A DNA stretch of 64,000 bases. Source: Streptococcus mitis 17/34. Its GTDB lineage: Bacteria; Bacillota; Bacilli; Lactobacillales; Streptococcaceae. The notes below the pieces were generated by a model, which saw nothing but the letters and a program-made list of their open reading frames with translations, ran no database searches and had not been told where the DNA came from. The translations under genes were made by a program, and so were the position numbers. Location of the stretch: positions 62,001-126,000 of the forward strand of contig ASZZ01000002.1 of assembly GCA_000430305.1 (NCBI GenBank), read 5' to 3'. Shown piece after piece: positions 37,952 through 47,327 of the stretch. Each line of letters opens with the position of its first letter. Position 1 is the first letter of the stretch.

Positions 37952-38000
37952 AAGATAGGATGGGGAAACTCTCGACCAGAGGGCTTCCTATCCTTTTTTT
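37952..38000 (+). terminator. Terminator after thrB
   Basis: GATAGGA and TCCTATC pair across an inner structured region and are followed by CTTTTTTT. Confidence 0.75.
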
Positions 38001-38011
38001 GAAAAGAAGTT

Positions 38012-38172
38012 TATACTCAATGAAAATCAAAGAACAAACTAGGAAGCTAGCCGCAGGTTGCTCAAAACAGTGTTTTGAGGTTGTGGATAGAACTGACGAA
38101 GTTAGCTCAAAATACTGTTTTGAGGTTGCAGATGTAAGGTGACGTGGTTTGAAGAGATTTTCGAAGAGTATT
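38012..38172 (-). repeat. BOX element with duplicated boxB part
   Basis: Starts TATACTCAATGAAAATC and ends GATTTTCGAAGAGTATT, inverted relative to the one at 2634 and in the same direction as the one at 34666. CTCAAAACAGTGTTTTGAGG (boxB) is repeated 55 bases later as CTCAAAATACTGTTTTGAGG, so this copy carries two boxB-like modules. It lies between thrB and msrAB. Confidence 0.9.
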
Positions 38173-38202
38173 AGTTAAAAACTTGATAAAGGAGAAATAA
38201 AG

Positions 38203-39141
38203 ATGGCAGAAATTTATCTAGCAGGTGGTTGTTTTTGGGGTCTAGAGGAGTATTTTTCACGTATTTCTGGAGTGTTAGAAACCAGTGTTGGCTACGCTAA
38301 TGGGCAAGTAGAAACGACTAATTATCAGTTACTCAAGGAAACAGACCATGCAGAGACGGTTCAAGTGATTTATGATGAGAAGACAGTATCACTCAGAGAG
38401 ATTTTACTTTATTATTTCCGTGTCATTGATCCATTGTCTATTAACCAGCAGGGGAATGACCGTGGTCGCCAATATCGAACAGGGATTTATTATCAAGATG
38501 AAGCAGATCTACCAGCTATCTACACGGTGGTGCAGGAGCAGGAGCGTATGCTAGGTCGAAAGATTGCAGTAGAGGTGGAGAAAGTTCGCCACTATATTTT
38601 AGCTGAAGACTACCACCAAGACTATCTCAAGAAAAATCCTTCGGGTTACTGTCATATCGATGTAACGGATGCTGAGAAGCCATTGATTGACGCAGCCAAC
38701 TATGAAAAGCCTAGTCAAGAGGTGTTGAAGAAAAACCTAACTGAAGAATCCTACCGTGTCACCCAAGAAGCTGCTACAGAGGCTCCATTTAGCAATGCCT
38801 ATGACCAAACCTTTGAAGAGGGAATTTATGTAGACATCACGACAGGTGAGCCACTCTTTTTTGCCAAGGATAAGTTTGCCTCAGGTTGTGGTTGGCCAAG
38901 TTTTAGCCGTCCGATTTCCAAGGAATTGATTCACTACTACGAGGACTTAAGTCATGGAATGGAGCGAATCGAGGTTCGTTCTCGGTCAGGAAATGCTCAC
39001 TTGGGTCATGTTTTCACAGATGGACCTCGGGAGTTAGGTGGCCTTCGTTACTGTATCAATTCTGCCTCCTTACGCTTTGTGGCCAAGGATGAGATGGAAA
39101 AAGCAGGATATGGCTATCTATTGCCATACTTAAACAAATAA
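38203..39141 (+). CDS. msrAB: Peptide methionine sulfoxide reductase MsrA-MsrB fusion
   Basis: Repairs oxidised methionine in proteins; MsrA acts on the S form and MsrB on the R form. The 312 residues carry MsrA first (about 1-160) with its active Cys in [13 protein letters not shown], and MsrB second (about 175-312) with SGCGWPSF and the active-site Cys in [11 protein letters not shown]. No signal peptide is visible, so this is the cytoplasmic enzyme (MsrAB2 type of pneumococcus). ATG follows AAAGGAG. It lies between a BOX element and an ABC transporter pair. Confidence 0.96.
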   Translation: MAEIYLAGGCFWGLEEYFSRISGVLETSVGYANGQVETTNYQLLKETDHAETVQVIYDEKTVSLREILLYYFRVIDPLSINQQGNDRGRQYRTGIYYQDEADLPAIYTVVQEQERMLGRKIAVEVEKVRHYILAEDYHQDYLKKNPSGYCHIDVTDAEKPLIDAANYEKPSQEVLKKNLTEESYRVTQEAATEAPFSNAYDQTFEEGIYVDITTGEPLFFAKDKFASGCGWPSFSRPISKELIHYYEDLSHGMERIEVRSRSGNAHLGHVFTDGPRELGGLRYCINSASLRFVAKDEMEKAGYGYLLPYLNK

Positions 39142-39148
39142 AATTCAG

Positions 39149-39175
39149 AGGGTGGGAGCTCCCCACTTTCTTTAT
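39149..39175 (+). terminator. Possible terminator after msrAB
   Basis: GTGGG and CCCAC arms around AGCTC, followed by TTTCTTTATTT. It is short and only moderately convincing. Confidence 0.45.
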
Positions 39176-39201
39176 TTCCAGAATACGAATAGAAGGGATT
39201 T

Positions 39202-40925
39202 ATGAAAAACTTATTATCATACTTTAAACCCTACATCAAGGAATCGATTTTAGCACCCTTGTTCAAGTTATTAGAAGCTGTGTTTGAACTTCTGGTTCCC
39301 ATGGTGATTGCAGGGATTGTTGACCAGTCCTTGCCCCAGAGAGATCAAGGTCATCTTTGGATGCAGATTGGCCTGCTCCTTATCTTTGCAGTGATTGGTG
39401 TTTTAGTGGCCTTGGTAGCACAGTTTTACTCAGCCAAGCTGCGGTTGGGTTTGCCAAAGAACTGACAAACGACCTTTATCGTCATATTCTTTCCTTGCCC
39501 AAGGATAGCAGAGATCGTCTGACAACTTCTAGCTTGGTGACTCGCTTGACTTCGGACACCTATCAGATTCAGACTGGTATCAATCAATTCCTACGCCTCT
39601 TTTTGCGAGCACCTATTATCGTTTTTGGAGCCATTTTTATGGCCTATCGAATCTCAGCTGAACTGACTTTCTGGTTTTTGGTCATGGTTGTCATTTTGAC
39701 CATTGTCATTGTCGGCCTCTCTCGACTTGTCAATCCTCTCTACAGTAGTCTCAGAAAGAAAACGGACCAACTGGTTCAGGAAACACGCCAGCAATTACAA
39801 GGCATGCGAGTTATTCGTGCTTTTGGACAAGAAAAACGAGAATTACATATTTTTCAAACCCTTAACCAAGTTTATGCCAGATTGCAAGAAAAGACGGGGT
39901 TTTGGTCTAGTTTATTAACCCCTCTGACCTATCTGATTGTTAATGGAACCCTCCTCGTCATCATCTGGCAGGGCTATATTTCAATTCAAGGAGGGGTACT
40001 CAGTCAAGGTGCCCTGATTGCCCTTATCAACTATCTCTTACAGATTTTGGTGGAATTGGTTAAGCTCGCCATGCTGATAAATTCTCTCAACCAGTCCTAT
40101 ATTTCAGCCAAGCGAATCGAGGAAGTCTTTGCAGAATCTCCAGAGGATATCCATTCAGAGTTAGAACAAAAGCAAGCTACCAGCGATAAGATTTTACAAG
40201 TTCAAGAATTGACCTTTACCTATCCTGATGCGGCCCAGCCTTCTCTGAGAGCCATTTCCTTTGATATGAGGCAAGGGCAAATCCTTGGTATCATTGGGGG
40301 GACGGGTTCTGGTAAATCAAGCTTGGTGCAAGTCTTACTTGGACTTTATCTAGCAGACAAGGGAAGCATTGACCTTTATCGAAATGGACGTAGTCCTCGT
40401 AATCTTGAGCAGTGGCGGTCTTGGATTTCCTATGTTCCTCAAAAAGTCGAACTCTTTAAGGGAACTATTCGTTCCAACTTGACTCTAGGCTTAAATCAAG
40501 AAGTGACTGATCAAGAACTCTGGCAATCCTTAGAAATCACGCAAGCTAAGGATTTTGTCAGTGAAAAGGAAGGTCTCCTGGATGCCACTGTTGAGGCAGA
40601 AGGGAGAAATTTCTCAGGTGGACAAAAACAAAGGCTATCTATTGCCAGAGCGGTATTGCGACAAGCTCCATTTCTCGTCCTAGATGATGCGACCTCAGCC
40701 CTCGACACCATCACCGAGTCCAAGCTCTTGAAAGCTATTCGAGAAAATATGCCAAATACGAGCTTAATCTTGATTTCTCAACGGACTTCGACACTCCAGA
40801 TGGCTGACCAGATTCTCCTCTTGGAAAAAGGTGAGCTCCTAGCTATCGGCAAGCACGAGGATTTGATGAAGACTAGTCAAGTCTATCGCGAAATCAATGC
40901 ATCCCAACATGGAAAGGAGGACTAG
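39202..40925 (+). pseudogene. ABC exporter half-transporter (first of a pair), frameshifted
   Basis: Membrane-plus-ATPase half-transporter of the multidrug/lipid exporter type. The frame starts at ATG 39202 and stops at 39465 after 87 residues, inside the second membrane segment. From about 39438 the rest is open in another frame to 40925, with Walker A GGTGSGKSS, signature FSGGQKQRL and Walker B FLVLDDATSALD. One more G at 39438 (AAG to AAGG) restores about 574 residues reading AKAAVGFAKELTND. As written it should not make a transporter, and the partner gene would be left alone. The break removes one base from a GG, so sequence error must be excluded. Confidence 0.9.
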
Positions 40926-40926
40926 T

Positions 40927-42675
40927 ATGAAACGACAAACTGCAAACCAGACGCTCACACGTTTGGCCATAGATTTAGCCAGCCATCCCTTCCTCCTTTT
41001 CCTAGCCTTTCTAGGAACTATTGCCCAAGTTGGCTTATCAATTTACCTACCTATCTTGATTGGGCAGGTCATAGATCAAGTCCTGGTGACTGGTTCTTCA
41101 CCAGTTTTTTGGAAGATTTTCCTCCAGATGCTCTTTGTAGTCATAGGAAATACTCTGGTACAATGGGCCAATCCTCTTCTTTATAATCGTCTAATCTTCT
41201 CTTATACCAAAGACTTGCGAGAGCAAATCATCCATAAGCTTCATCGGTTACCGATTGCTTTTGTGGATCGGCAAGGCAGTGGAGAGATGGTCAGTCGTGT
41301 GACCACAGACATCGAGCAGTTGGCAGCTGGCTTAACCATGATTTTTAACCAGTTTTTCATTGGCATCTTGATGATTTTGGTTAGTATCCTAGCCATGCTT
41401 CAAATTCATCTCCTTATGACCCTCTTGGTCTTGCTGTTGACACCACTGTCCATGGTAATTTCACGCTTCATTGCCAAGAAATCTTATCATCTCTTCCAGA
41501 AGCAAACAGAGACGAGGGGGATTCAGACTCAGTTGATTGAAGAATCGCTTAGCCAGCAGACCATTATCCAGTCTTTCAATGCTCAGGAAGAGTTTATCAA
41601 AAGACTGCGTGAGGCTAATGGCAACTACGCAGGCTATTCGCAGTCGGCCATCTTTTATTCATCAACGGTTAATCCTTCGACCCGCTTTATCAACGCTCTC
41701 ATTTACGCTCTTCTTGCTGGAGTAGGAGCTTATCGTATCATGATGGGATCCACCTTGACCATCGGTCGTTTAGTGACTTTTTTGAACTATGTTCAGCAGT
41801 ATACCAAGCCCTTTAACGATATTTCTTCAGTTCTAGCCGAGTTGCAAAGTGCTCTTGCTTGTGCAGAGCGTGTCTATGCGATCTTAGAAAGCTCTGAGGT
41901 AGCTGAAACAGGCAAGGAAGTCTTGACCAGTGACCAAGTCAAGGGAGCCATTTCCTTTAAACAGGTCTCTTTTGGCTACAATCCTGAAAGGATCTTGATT
42001 AAGGATTTGTCTATCGATATCCCAGCTGGTAGCAAGGTAGCTATCGTTGGTCCGACAGGTGCCGGAAAATCAACTCTTATCAATCTCCTCATGCGTTTTT
42101 ACCCTATTAACTCAGGAGATATCTTGCTGGATGGGCAATCCATTTATGATTATACCCGAGCGTCATTGAGACAGCAGTTTGGCATGGTGCTCCAAGAAAC
42201 CTGGCTCAAGCAAGGAACTATTCATGACAATATTGCCTTTGGGAATCCTGATGCCAGTCGGGAGCAAGTGATTGCTGCTGCCAAAGCAGCCAATGCAGAC
42301 TTTTTCATCCAACAGTTGACACTGGGATACGATACCAAGTTGGAAAATGCAGGAGAATCTCTCTCTGTTGGTCAGGCCCAGCTCTTGACTATTGCCCGAG
42401 TCTTTCTGGCTATTCCCAAGATTCTTATCTTAGACGAGGCAACTTCATCCATCGATACGCGGACAGAAGTGCTAGTACAGGATGCCTTCGCTAAACTCAT
42501 GAAGGGGCGCACAAGTTTTATCATTGCTCACCGTTTGTCAACCATTCAGGATGCGGATTTGATTCTTGTCTTGGTAGACGGTGACATTGTGGAGCATGGG
42601 AACCATCAGGACCTCATGGCTAGAAAGGGCAAGTATTACCAAATGCAGCAAGCAGCAGCTTTTAGCTCTGAATAA
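40927..42675 (+). CDS. ABC exporter half-transporter (second of a pair)
   Basis: A 582-residue half-transporter with six membrane segments (about 15-310) and an ATPase domain (about 335-582): Walker A GPTGAGKST, Q-loop GMVLQETWLK, Walker B ILILDEATSSID and switch IIAHRLS. The signature reads LSVGQAQLL in place of LSGGQ, a divergence common in one half of heterodimeric exporters, so the partner at 39.2 kb would be needed for one of the two ATP sites. GGAAAGGAGG precedes ATG 40927. The substrate is unknown; multidrug or peptide export is typical. Confidence 0.92.
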   Translation: MKRQTANQTLTRLAIDLASHPFLLFLAFLGTIAQVGLSIYLPILIGQVIDQVLVTGSSPVFWKIFLQMLFVVIGNTLVQWANPLLYNRLIFSYTKDLREQIIHKLHRLPIAFVDRQGSGEMVSRVTTDIEQLAAGLTMIFNQFFIGILMILVSILAMLQIHLLMTLLVLLLTPLSMVISRFIAKKSYHLFQKQTETRGIQTQLIEESLSQQTIIQSFNAQEEFIKRLREANGNYAGYSQSAIFYSSTVNPSTRFINALIYALLAGVGAYRIMMGSTLTIGRLVTFLNYVQQYTKPFNDISSVLAELQSALACAERVYAILESSEVAETGKEVLTSDQVKGAISFKQVSFGYNPERILIKDLSIDIPAGSKVAIVGPTGAGKSTLINLLMRFYPINSGDILLDGQSIYDYTRASLRQQFGMVLQETWLKQGTIHDNIAFGNPDASREQVIAAAKAANADFFIQQLTLGYDTKLENAGESLSVGQAQLLTIARVFLAIPKILILDEATSSIDTRTEVLVQDAFAKLMKGRTSFIIAHRLSTIQDADLILVLVDGDIVEHGNHQDLMARKGKYYQMQQAAAFSSE

Positions 42676-42703
42676 TCCTTTCTATTTTGAAATCTTATGG
42701 ACG

Positions 42704-42731
42704 AAAAAAGTTGCCTTCGGGTGACTTTTTT
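42704..42731 (+). terminator. Terminator after the ABC pair
   Basis: AAAAAGTTGCC, tetraloop TTCG, GGTGACTTTTTT. Confidence 0.85.
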
Positions 42732-42789
42732 GTTACAATAGCTAGAAAAATTATTCACTGTAAATTGTCTTATAGAAAAGGAGCCTAGA

Positions 42790-44049
42790 ATGAAAGTCTA
42801 TCAGCATGTAAATATCGTGACTTGTGACCAAGATTTCCGTGTTTATTTGGATGGAATCTTAGCAGTTAAGGATTCTCAAATTGTCTATGTCGGTCAAGAG
42901 AAGCTAGAGATTTTAGAGCAAGCTGAGCAGATTATAGACTATCAGGGAGCCTGGATTATGCCTGGCTTGGTCAATTGCCACACCCATTCTGCCATGACAG
43001 GTTTGCGAGGAATCCGAGATGACAGCAACCTCCATGAATGGCTCAATGACTATATCTGGCCTGCAGAAGCTGAGTTTACTCCAGACATTACTACCAAGGC
43101 GGTAAAAGAAGCGCTGACAGAAATGCTCCAGTCAGGAACAACAATCTTTAATGATATGTATAATCCCAATGGTGTGGATATTGAGCAGATTTATCAGGCA
43201 GTGAAAGATTCTAAGATGCGTTGTTATTTCTCACCTACCCTCTTTTCTTTAGATACAGAAACAACTGCTGAGACCATAGCCAGAACTAGAGCTATCATTG
43301 AAGAAATTATTGGATATAAAAATCCAAATTTCAAGGTTATGGTAGCCCCACATTCTCCCTACAGCTGTAGTAAAAATTTGCTGGAAGAGAGCTTGGAAAT
43401 GGCAAAAGAGCTGAATATTCCCATCCATATCCATGTGGCGGAGACCAAGGAGGAGTCAGGAATTCTCCTGAAACGCTACGGCAAACGCCCCCTCGCCTTT
43501 CTAGAAGAATTGGGTTACTTAGATCATCCGTCTGTCTTTGCTCACGGGGTCGAATTAAACGAGCGAGAAATTGAACGCTTAGCAACTTCTCAAGTTGCTA
43601 TAGCCCATAATCCTATCAGTAACCTCAAACTGGCCTCAGGAATCGCTCCTATCGTTCAACTGCAAAAAGCAGGAGTAGCAGTCGGAATTGCGACAGACTC
43701 GGTTGCTTCCAATAACAATCTAGATATGTTTGAGGAAGGAAGGACTGCAGCCCTTCTTCAGAAGATGAAAAGTGGAGATGCCAGCCAATTTCCTATCGAA
43801 ACAGTTCTCAAGGCTCTGACAATCGAAGGAGCTAAGGTGTTGGGAATGGATGAAGAGATTGGTAGTCTAGAAGTTGGCAAGCAGGCTGATTTCCTAGTCA
43901 TTCAACCACAAGGGAAAATCCATCTTCAACCCCGGGAAAATATGCTTTCTCACCTTGTCTATGCAGTCAAAGCCAGTGATGTTGATGATGTCTATATTGC
44001 CGGAGAACAAGTTGTTAAGCAAGGTCAAGTACTGACAGTAGAACTTTAA
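42790..44049 (+). CDS. Amidohydrolase, MTA/SAH deaminase-like
   Basis: Metal-dependent deaminase of the SsnA/TrzA/MtaD group, which usually converts 5'-methylthioadenosine, S-adenosylhomocysteine or related amines. The 419-residue TIM barrel shows the metal and catalytic ligands in order: GLVNCHTHSAM, HVAETKEE, FAHGVELNE and IATDSVASNNNLD. The C-terminal cap GKQADFLVIQP is typical. ATG follows AAAAGGAG. It is monocistronic between the ABC pair and the rplJ leader. The real substrate cannot be decided from sequence. Confidence 0.87.
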   Translation: MKVYQHVNIVTCDQDFRVYLDGILAVKDSQIVYVGQEKLEILEQAEQIIDYQGAWIMPGLVNCHTHSAMTGLRGIRDDSNLHEWLNDYIWPAEAEFTPDITTKAVKEALTEMLQSGTTIFNDMYNPNGVDIEQIYQAVKDSKMRCYFSPTLFSLDTETTAETIARTRAIIEEIIGYKNPNFKVMVAPHSPYSCSKNLLEESLEMAKELNIPIHIHVAETKEESGILLKRYGKRPLAFLEELGYLDHPSVFAHGVELNEREIERLATSQVAIAHNPISNLKLASGIAPIVQLQKAGVAVGIATDSVASNNNLDMFEEGRTAALLQKMKSGDASQFPIETVLKALTIEGAKVLGMDEEIGSLEVGKQADFLVIQPQGKIHLQPRENMLSHLVYAVKASDVDDVYIAGEQVVKQGQVLTVEL

Positions 44050-44094
44050 AAGAAAAAATCACGAAAAAATTTTAAAAAAAAGTTTGCAAAAATC

Positions 44095-44123
44095 TTGCAT
44101 TCTTTTTTTGACTATGCTATACT
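44095..44123 (+). promoter_or_regulatory. rplJ promoter
   Basis: TTGCAT (44095-44100), a 17-base spacer and TATACT (44118-44123). Confidence 0.7.
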
Positions 44124-44124
44124 T

Positions 44125-44290
44125 ATATACGGTTTGAAAAAACTGCCTAAGACAGTAGGGGAGCTCGACTCATAAGTATCCTACCGAGGACAAAACGTAT
44201 CATGTAAAAAGAAGCGTATTGTACTTTCGTGTCTAGGTTTGGGCGCGTTTTTCTTTTGGAAAAATTTCCCCAAGCAAAATAATTACGGAG
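44125..44290 (+). ncRNA. Ribosomal protein L10 leader
   Basis: The transcribed leader of rplJ-rplL carries the conserved segments of the Firmicute L10 leader: CTGCCTAAGACAGTAGGGG, then AAGTATCCTACCGAGG, in which CAGTAGG pairs with CCTACCG, and a later arm (AGAAGCG...GCGCGTTTTTCTTTT) that can form a terminator-like hairpin. L10(L12)4 binds this RNA and lowers expression when free. Boundaries are approximate. Confidence 0.88.
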
Positions 44291-44302
44291 GTGAACACAC
44301 TA

Positions 44303-44803
44303 ATGAGTGAAGCAATTATTGCTAAAAAAGCGGAACTAGTTGACGTAGTAGCTGAAAAAATGAAAGCTGCTGCATCTATCGTCGTTGTTGACGCTCGTGG
44401 TTTGACAGTTGAGCAAGATACAGTTCTTCGTCGTGAGCTTCGTGGAAGCGAAGTTGAGTATAAAGTTATTAAAAACTCAATCTTGCGTCGTGCAGCTGAA
44501 AAAGCTGGTCTTGAAGAACTTGCATCAGTATTTGTTGGCCCATCTGCAGTAGCATTTTCTAACGAAGATGTTATCGCACCAGCGAAAATCTTGAACGACT
44601 TTTCTAAAAACGCTGAAGCACTTGAAATCAAAGGTGGTGCAATCGAAGGCGCTGTCGCATCTAAAGAAGAGATTCTTGCTCTTGCAACTCTTCCAAACCG
44701 CGAAGGACTTCTTTCTATGCTCCTTTCTGTACTTCAAGCGCCAGTGCGCAACGTTGCTCTTGCAGTCAAAGCGGTTGCAGACAACAAAGAAGACGCAGCT
44801 TAA
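44303..44803 (+). CDS. rplJ: 50S ribosomal protein L10
   Basis: Base of the L7/L12 stalk on the large ribosomal subunit and repressor of its own leader. The 166 residues begin [19 protein letters not shown] and contain [20 protein letters not shown] and [12 protein letters not shown] use ATG 44303, preceded by GGAGGTGAA at normal distance; the in-frame GTG at 44291 overlaps that site. rplL follows after 74 bases. Confidence 0.98.
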   Translation: MSEAIIAKKAELVDVVAEKMKAAASIVVVDARGLTVEQDTVLRRELRGSEVEYKVIKNSILRRAAEKAGLEELASVFVGPSAVAFSNEDVIAPAKILNDFSKNAEALEIKGGAIEGAVASKEEILALATLPNREGLLSMLLSVLQAPVRNVALAVKAVADNKEDAA

Positions 44804-44877
44804 TTTTAAGCTACGCAGCGTAGCCTAGCTACGAAAAATCTATTATAAATTTAAAAACATATTTGGAGGAAATAACA

Positions 44878-45246
44878 ATGGCATTGAACATTGAAAACAT
44901 TATTGCTGAAATTAAAGAAGCTTCAATCCTTGAATTGAACGACCTTGTAAAAGCTATCGAAGAAGAATTTGGTGTAACTGCAGCTGCTCCTGTAGCTGTT
45001 GCTGCAGCTGGTGCTGCTGACGCTGGTGCTGCTAAAGATTCATTCGACGTTGAATTGACATCTGCAGGCGACAAAAAAGTTGGCGTTATCAAAGTTGTAC
45101 GTGAAATCACTGGTCTTGGTCTTAAAGAAGCTAAAGAACTTGTTGACGGTGCACCAGCACTTGTTAAAGAAGGCGTTGCAACTGCAGAAGCTGAAGAAAT
45201 CAAAGCTAAATTGGAAGAAGCTGGAGCTTCAGTTACTCTTAAATAA
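44878..45246 (+). CDS. rplL: 50S ribosomal protein L7/L12
   Basis: Stalk protein that recruits translation GTPases. The 122 residues comprise the N-terminal dimer domain ([17 protein letters not shown]), an Ala-rich hinge (about 37-52) and the C-terminal factor-binding domain with [22 protein letters not shown] 44878 follows TTTGGAGGAA. A terminator closes the rplJL unit. Confidence 0.98.
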   Translation: MALNIENIIAEIKEASILELNDLVKAIEEEFGVTAAAPVAVAAAGAADAGAAKDSFDVELTSAGDKKVGVIKVVREITGLGLKEAKELVDGAPALVKEGVATAEAEEIKAKLEEAGASVTLK

Positions 45247-45281
45247 TAGAGCAACTACATTAGTAGCTTAAAAACATGATT

Positions 45282-45312
45282 AAACCGCTATTCTTAGGAG
45301 TAGCGGTTTTTC
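45282..45312 (+). terminator. Terminator after rplL
   Basis: AAACCGCTA and TAGCGGTTT form a perfect 9-bp stem with a 10-base loop, then TTCTTTTT. Confidence 0.9.
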
Positions 45313-45445
45313 TTTTTGTTCGAGAAGGGGCAAAAAAGGGAAAGGAATCTTTAAAAGTGAGGAGAGTTAGATTGAAAGAATCATATTGGTAAACCCAAAT
45401 GATGGATATTTGTATCATGTCATAAATCGTTATCAAACGATAATA

Positions 45446-45474
45446 TTGATTTTCTTACAAATTAAGAGTATAAT
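45446..45474 (+). promoter_or_regulatory. Promoter of the oxidoreductase-TetR operon
   Basis: TTGATT (45446-45451), a 17-base spacer and TATAAT (45469-45474), with the operator immediately downstream. Confidence 0.75.
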
Positions 45475-45483
45475 TTATAAAAA

Positions 45484-45497
45484 TGAGTGTTCACTCA
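45484..45497. promoter_or_regulatory. Probable TetR-family operator
   Basis: TGAGTG TT CACTCA, a perfect 6-bp dyad 9 bases after the -10 box, where a bound repressor would block initiation. TGAGTGNNCACTCA-type sites are typical of TetR/QacR relatives, and a TetR gene is second in this operon. Confidence 0.8.
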
Positions 45498-45524
45498 ATT
45501 TTGTGAAATTAAGGAGTAAAGAAA

Positions 45525-46529
45525 ATGGTTGTTGAAGCAATAGAGTACAGTCGTTTCGGTAACGAAGAGGTCTTGGATTTGCTGAAGATCGACTCTACAG
45601 CCTTGGATGTAAATCAGGTGAGAGTAGAAGTTTATGCTGTTGGTTTAAATCCTATTGATTATAAAACTTTTGAGGGAGCGAAACCCCTTCGATTTCTATC
45701 TTTTATAACGAAATTAAGGAAACCAAGTCGTTGGTTTGAATCTAAATCATCTTTATTTCCAAGAGGTGTGGGGAGAGATTTTTCTGGAGTTATTACAGAA
45801 GTTGGAAATGAAGTAACTAGGTTTTCAGTAGGAGATAAGGTGTTTGGAACAATGATTAGCGATCCTGGTTTGGGAACTAAGAGGGGAGCTTTAGCAACAG
45901 AAATTTGTGTCAATGAATCAGAAATTGTATTGAAACCAGAGATGATCGACATGACTCACGCAGCTACTATGGGAGTAGCTTCTCTAACTGTGGGTGGGTC
46001 TTTTAGAAGAATCGGTTTAAATTCAAGAGATACTGTTGTTATTTCAGCTGCAGCAGGAGGTATTGGAAGTATTGCAGTACAGTATGCAGTTGCTAAGGGT
46101 GCGACAGTGATTGGAATAGCAAGTAAGAAAAATGCAGAGTATCTGAAGTCTTTAGGTGCTATACCAGTAAGTTACGAAGAGAACATCAAGAAGGCTCTTC
46201 TATCAGCTAGTCCAACGCCTATTACAAAGTTTTTGGATTGTTATGGATCTGATTATGTTAGATTGGCTTTTAGTTTAGGTTTGAAGGGAACAGCTATTGG
46301 GACATTAGTACCTTCACCCTATGTTATGATAAAAGGTGCTCAGTTTACTGGTCCGAGACATTCTACATACGATGATTTTAGCACTTTATCTGAAATGGTC
46401 TCAGAAGGGAAGGTTCAGCTGAAAATTGATCAAGTGTATGACTTTTCTCTAAAGTCAGTTAGAGAAGCCTATCGTAGTCTGAAAATGGGACACAGTCGAG
46501 GCAAAAAAGTCGTAAAAGTAAGAGAGTAG
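45525..46529 (+). CDS. Zinc-independent alcohol dehydrogenase-like (quinone) oxidoreductase
   Basis: A 334-residue enzyme of the medium-chain dehydrogenase family, quinone-reductase branch. It has the N-terminal GroES-like part (VYAVGLNPIDYKTFEG, GRDFSGVITEVGNEV) and the NADPH-binding loop SAAAGGIGSIAVQ (about 180). The zinc-ligand Cys and His residues of true alcohol dehydrogenases are absent. It probably reduces a reactive carbonyl or quinone. Cotranscribed with a TetR regulator 16 bases downstream; the operator upstream suggests induction by the regulator's ligand. Confidence 0.88.
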   Translation: MVVEAIEYSRFGNEEVLDLLKIDSTALDVNQVRVEVYAVGLNPIDYKTFEGAKPLRFLSFITKLRKPSRWFESKSSLFPRGVGRDFSGVITEVGNEVTRFSVGDKVFGTMISDPGLGTKRGALATEICVNESEIVLKPEMIDMTHAATMGVASLTVGGSFRRIGLNSRDTVVISAAAGGIGSIAVQYAVAKGATVIGIASKKNAEYLKSLGAIPVSYEENIKKALLSASPTPITKFLDCYGSDYVRLAFSLGLKGTAIGTLVPSPYVMIKGAQFTGPRHSTYDDFSTLSEMVSEGKVQLKIDQVYDFSLKSVREAYRSLKMGHSRGKKVVKVRE

Positions 46530-46545
46530 AAGAGAGGTGCTAGCG

Positions 46546-47190
46546 ATGGAAAGTTTAGAACAAAAGTATGCTCAGACGTTAGAAGTTAGCAACTTGAGCT
46601 TGAAACAACGTCGAGTATTATTATCAAGCTTAAAATTATTCTCAGAGATTGGATTTGAAAATACAACGTCCAGCCTTATTGCCGAACGCGCTGGAGTGTC
46701 AGAAGGAACGGTTTTTAGTTACTTTAAAACAAAGGAAGGTATTTTAGAAGCCATTTTATCTACTTTTCTAGAACAGGTTATTCCAGAAGTGATTGAAGAT
46801 TTCTCAGAAAAGAAATTCACAGTAGATCAAGAAACTTTTCCCTTCTTTTTAAAAAGTATTGTTAGAGATAGGCTCTTTTTCATTCAGGAGAATCAAATGC
46901 ATGTTAAAATTCTCTTGGGGCGTTCTTTTATTGATAAAAATCTTTCTATCCAGTTAGGAAATATTATTGTTCAATCTATAATAGAACCAATTAGCCCAGT
47001 TCTGAATCAGTTTAAAGAAAATGGTGTTATCCGAGATTGGTCAAATGAAAGAATTGTTCGATACATTTTAGCATTGAGTTTTTCTTATCTTATTCCCATG
47101 ATGTTGAATGATGAAGGAACTATAAACATAGATGAAGCAGTTGATGAAATTGTTGAATGTTTGTCATCTGCCCTAATGAAAGTAAAATAA
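46546..47190 (+). CDS. TetR/AcrR-family transcriptional repressor
   Basis: A 214-residue regulator with the N-terminal helix-turn-helix (about 25-70: LFSEIGFENTTSSLIAERAGVSEGTVFSYFKTKEG split across helices) and a variable C-terminal ligand domain. ATG 46546 follows GAGAGGTG; the frame opens at GTG 46537 but that lies in the ribosome-binding site. It probably represses its own operon through the dyad at 45484. The inducer is unknown. Confidence 0.9.
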   Translation: MESLEQKYAQTLEVSNLSLKQRRVLLSSLKLFSEIGFENTTSSLIAERAGVSEGTVFSYFKTKEGILEAILSTFLEQVIPEVIEDFSEKKFTVDQETFPFFLKSIVRDRLFFIQENQMHVKILLGRSFIDKNLSIQLGNIIVQSIIEPISPVLNQFKENGVIRDWSNERIVRYILALSFSYLIPMMLNDEGTINIDEAVDEIVECLSSALMKVK

Positions 47191-47202
47191 ATTCGGAAGT
47201 TA

Positions 47203-47229
47203 AAACTCACTGTTAATGGTGAGTTTTTT
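47203..47229 (+). terminator. Terminator after the TetR gene
   Basis: AAACTCAC, an 8-base loop and GTGAGTTTTTT. Confidence 0.85.
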
Positions 47230-47275
47230 GAATTCAACATAAAAACCCCCAATCATAGTGATTGAGGATTGAGTA

Positions 47276-47314
47276 TTAAACAATACCTTGGGCAATCATA
47301 GCGCTTGCTACATT
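47276..47314 (-). repeat. Second copy of the last 39 bases of gdhA
   Basis: On the minus strand this encodes [12 protein letters not shown] followed by stop, identical to the gdhA end (47845-47883) except for two bases, one of them giving Asn to Ser. No frame of useful length precedes it. It lies downstream of the GNAT gene, so the GNAT gene is bracketed by two gdhA tails in direct orientation. An imperfect CAATCA/TGATTG hairpin at 47250 could be the old gdhA terminator. Confidence 0.85.
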
Positions 47315-47327
47315 AGTATACTGCCAT

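Noticed and set aside
42361-42390. Defective signature motif (LSVGQ) as evidence for a dead ABC gene
   Set aside because: One degenerate site is normal in heterodimeric ABC exporters; the frame is intact.
44125-44290. Metabolite riboswitch upstream of rplJ
   Set aside because: Segments match the L10 ribosomal-protein leader, which suits the downstream genes better.
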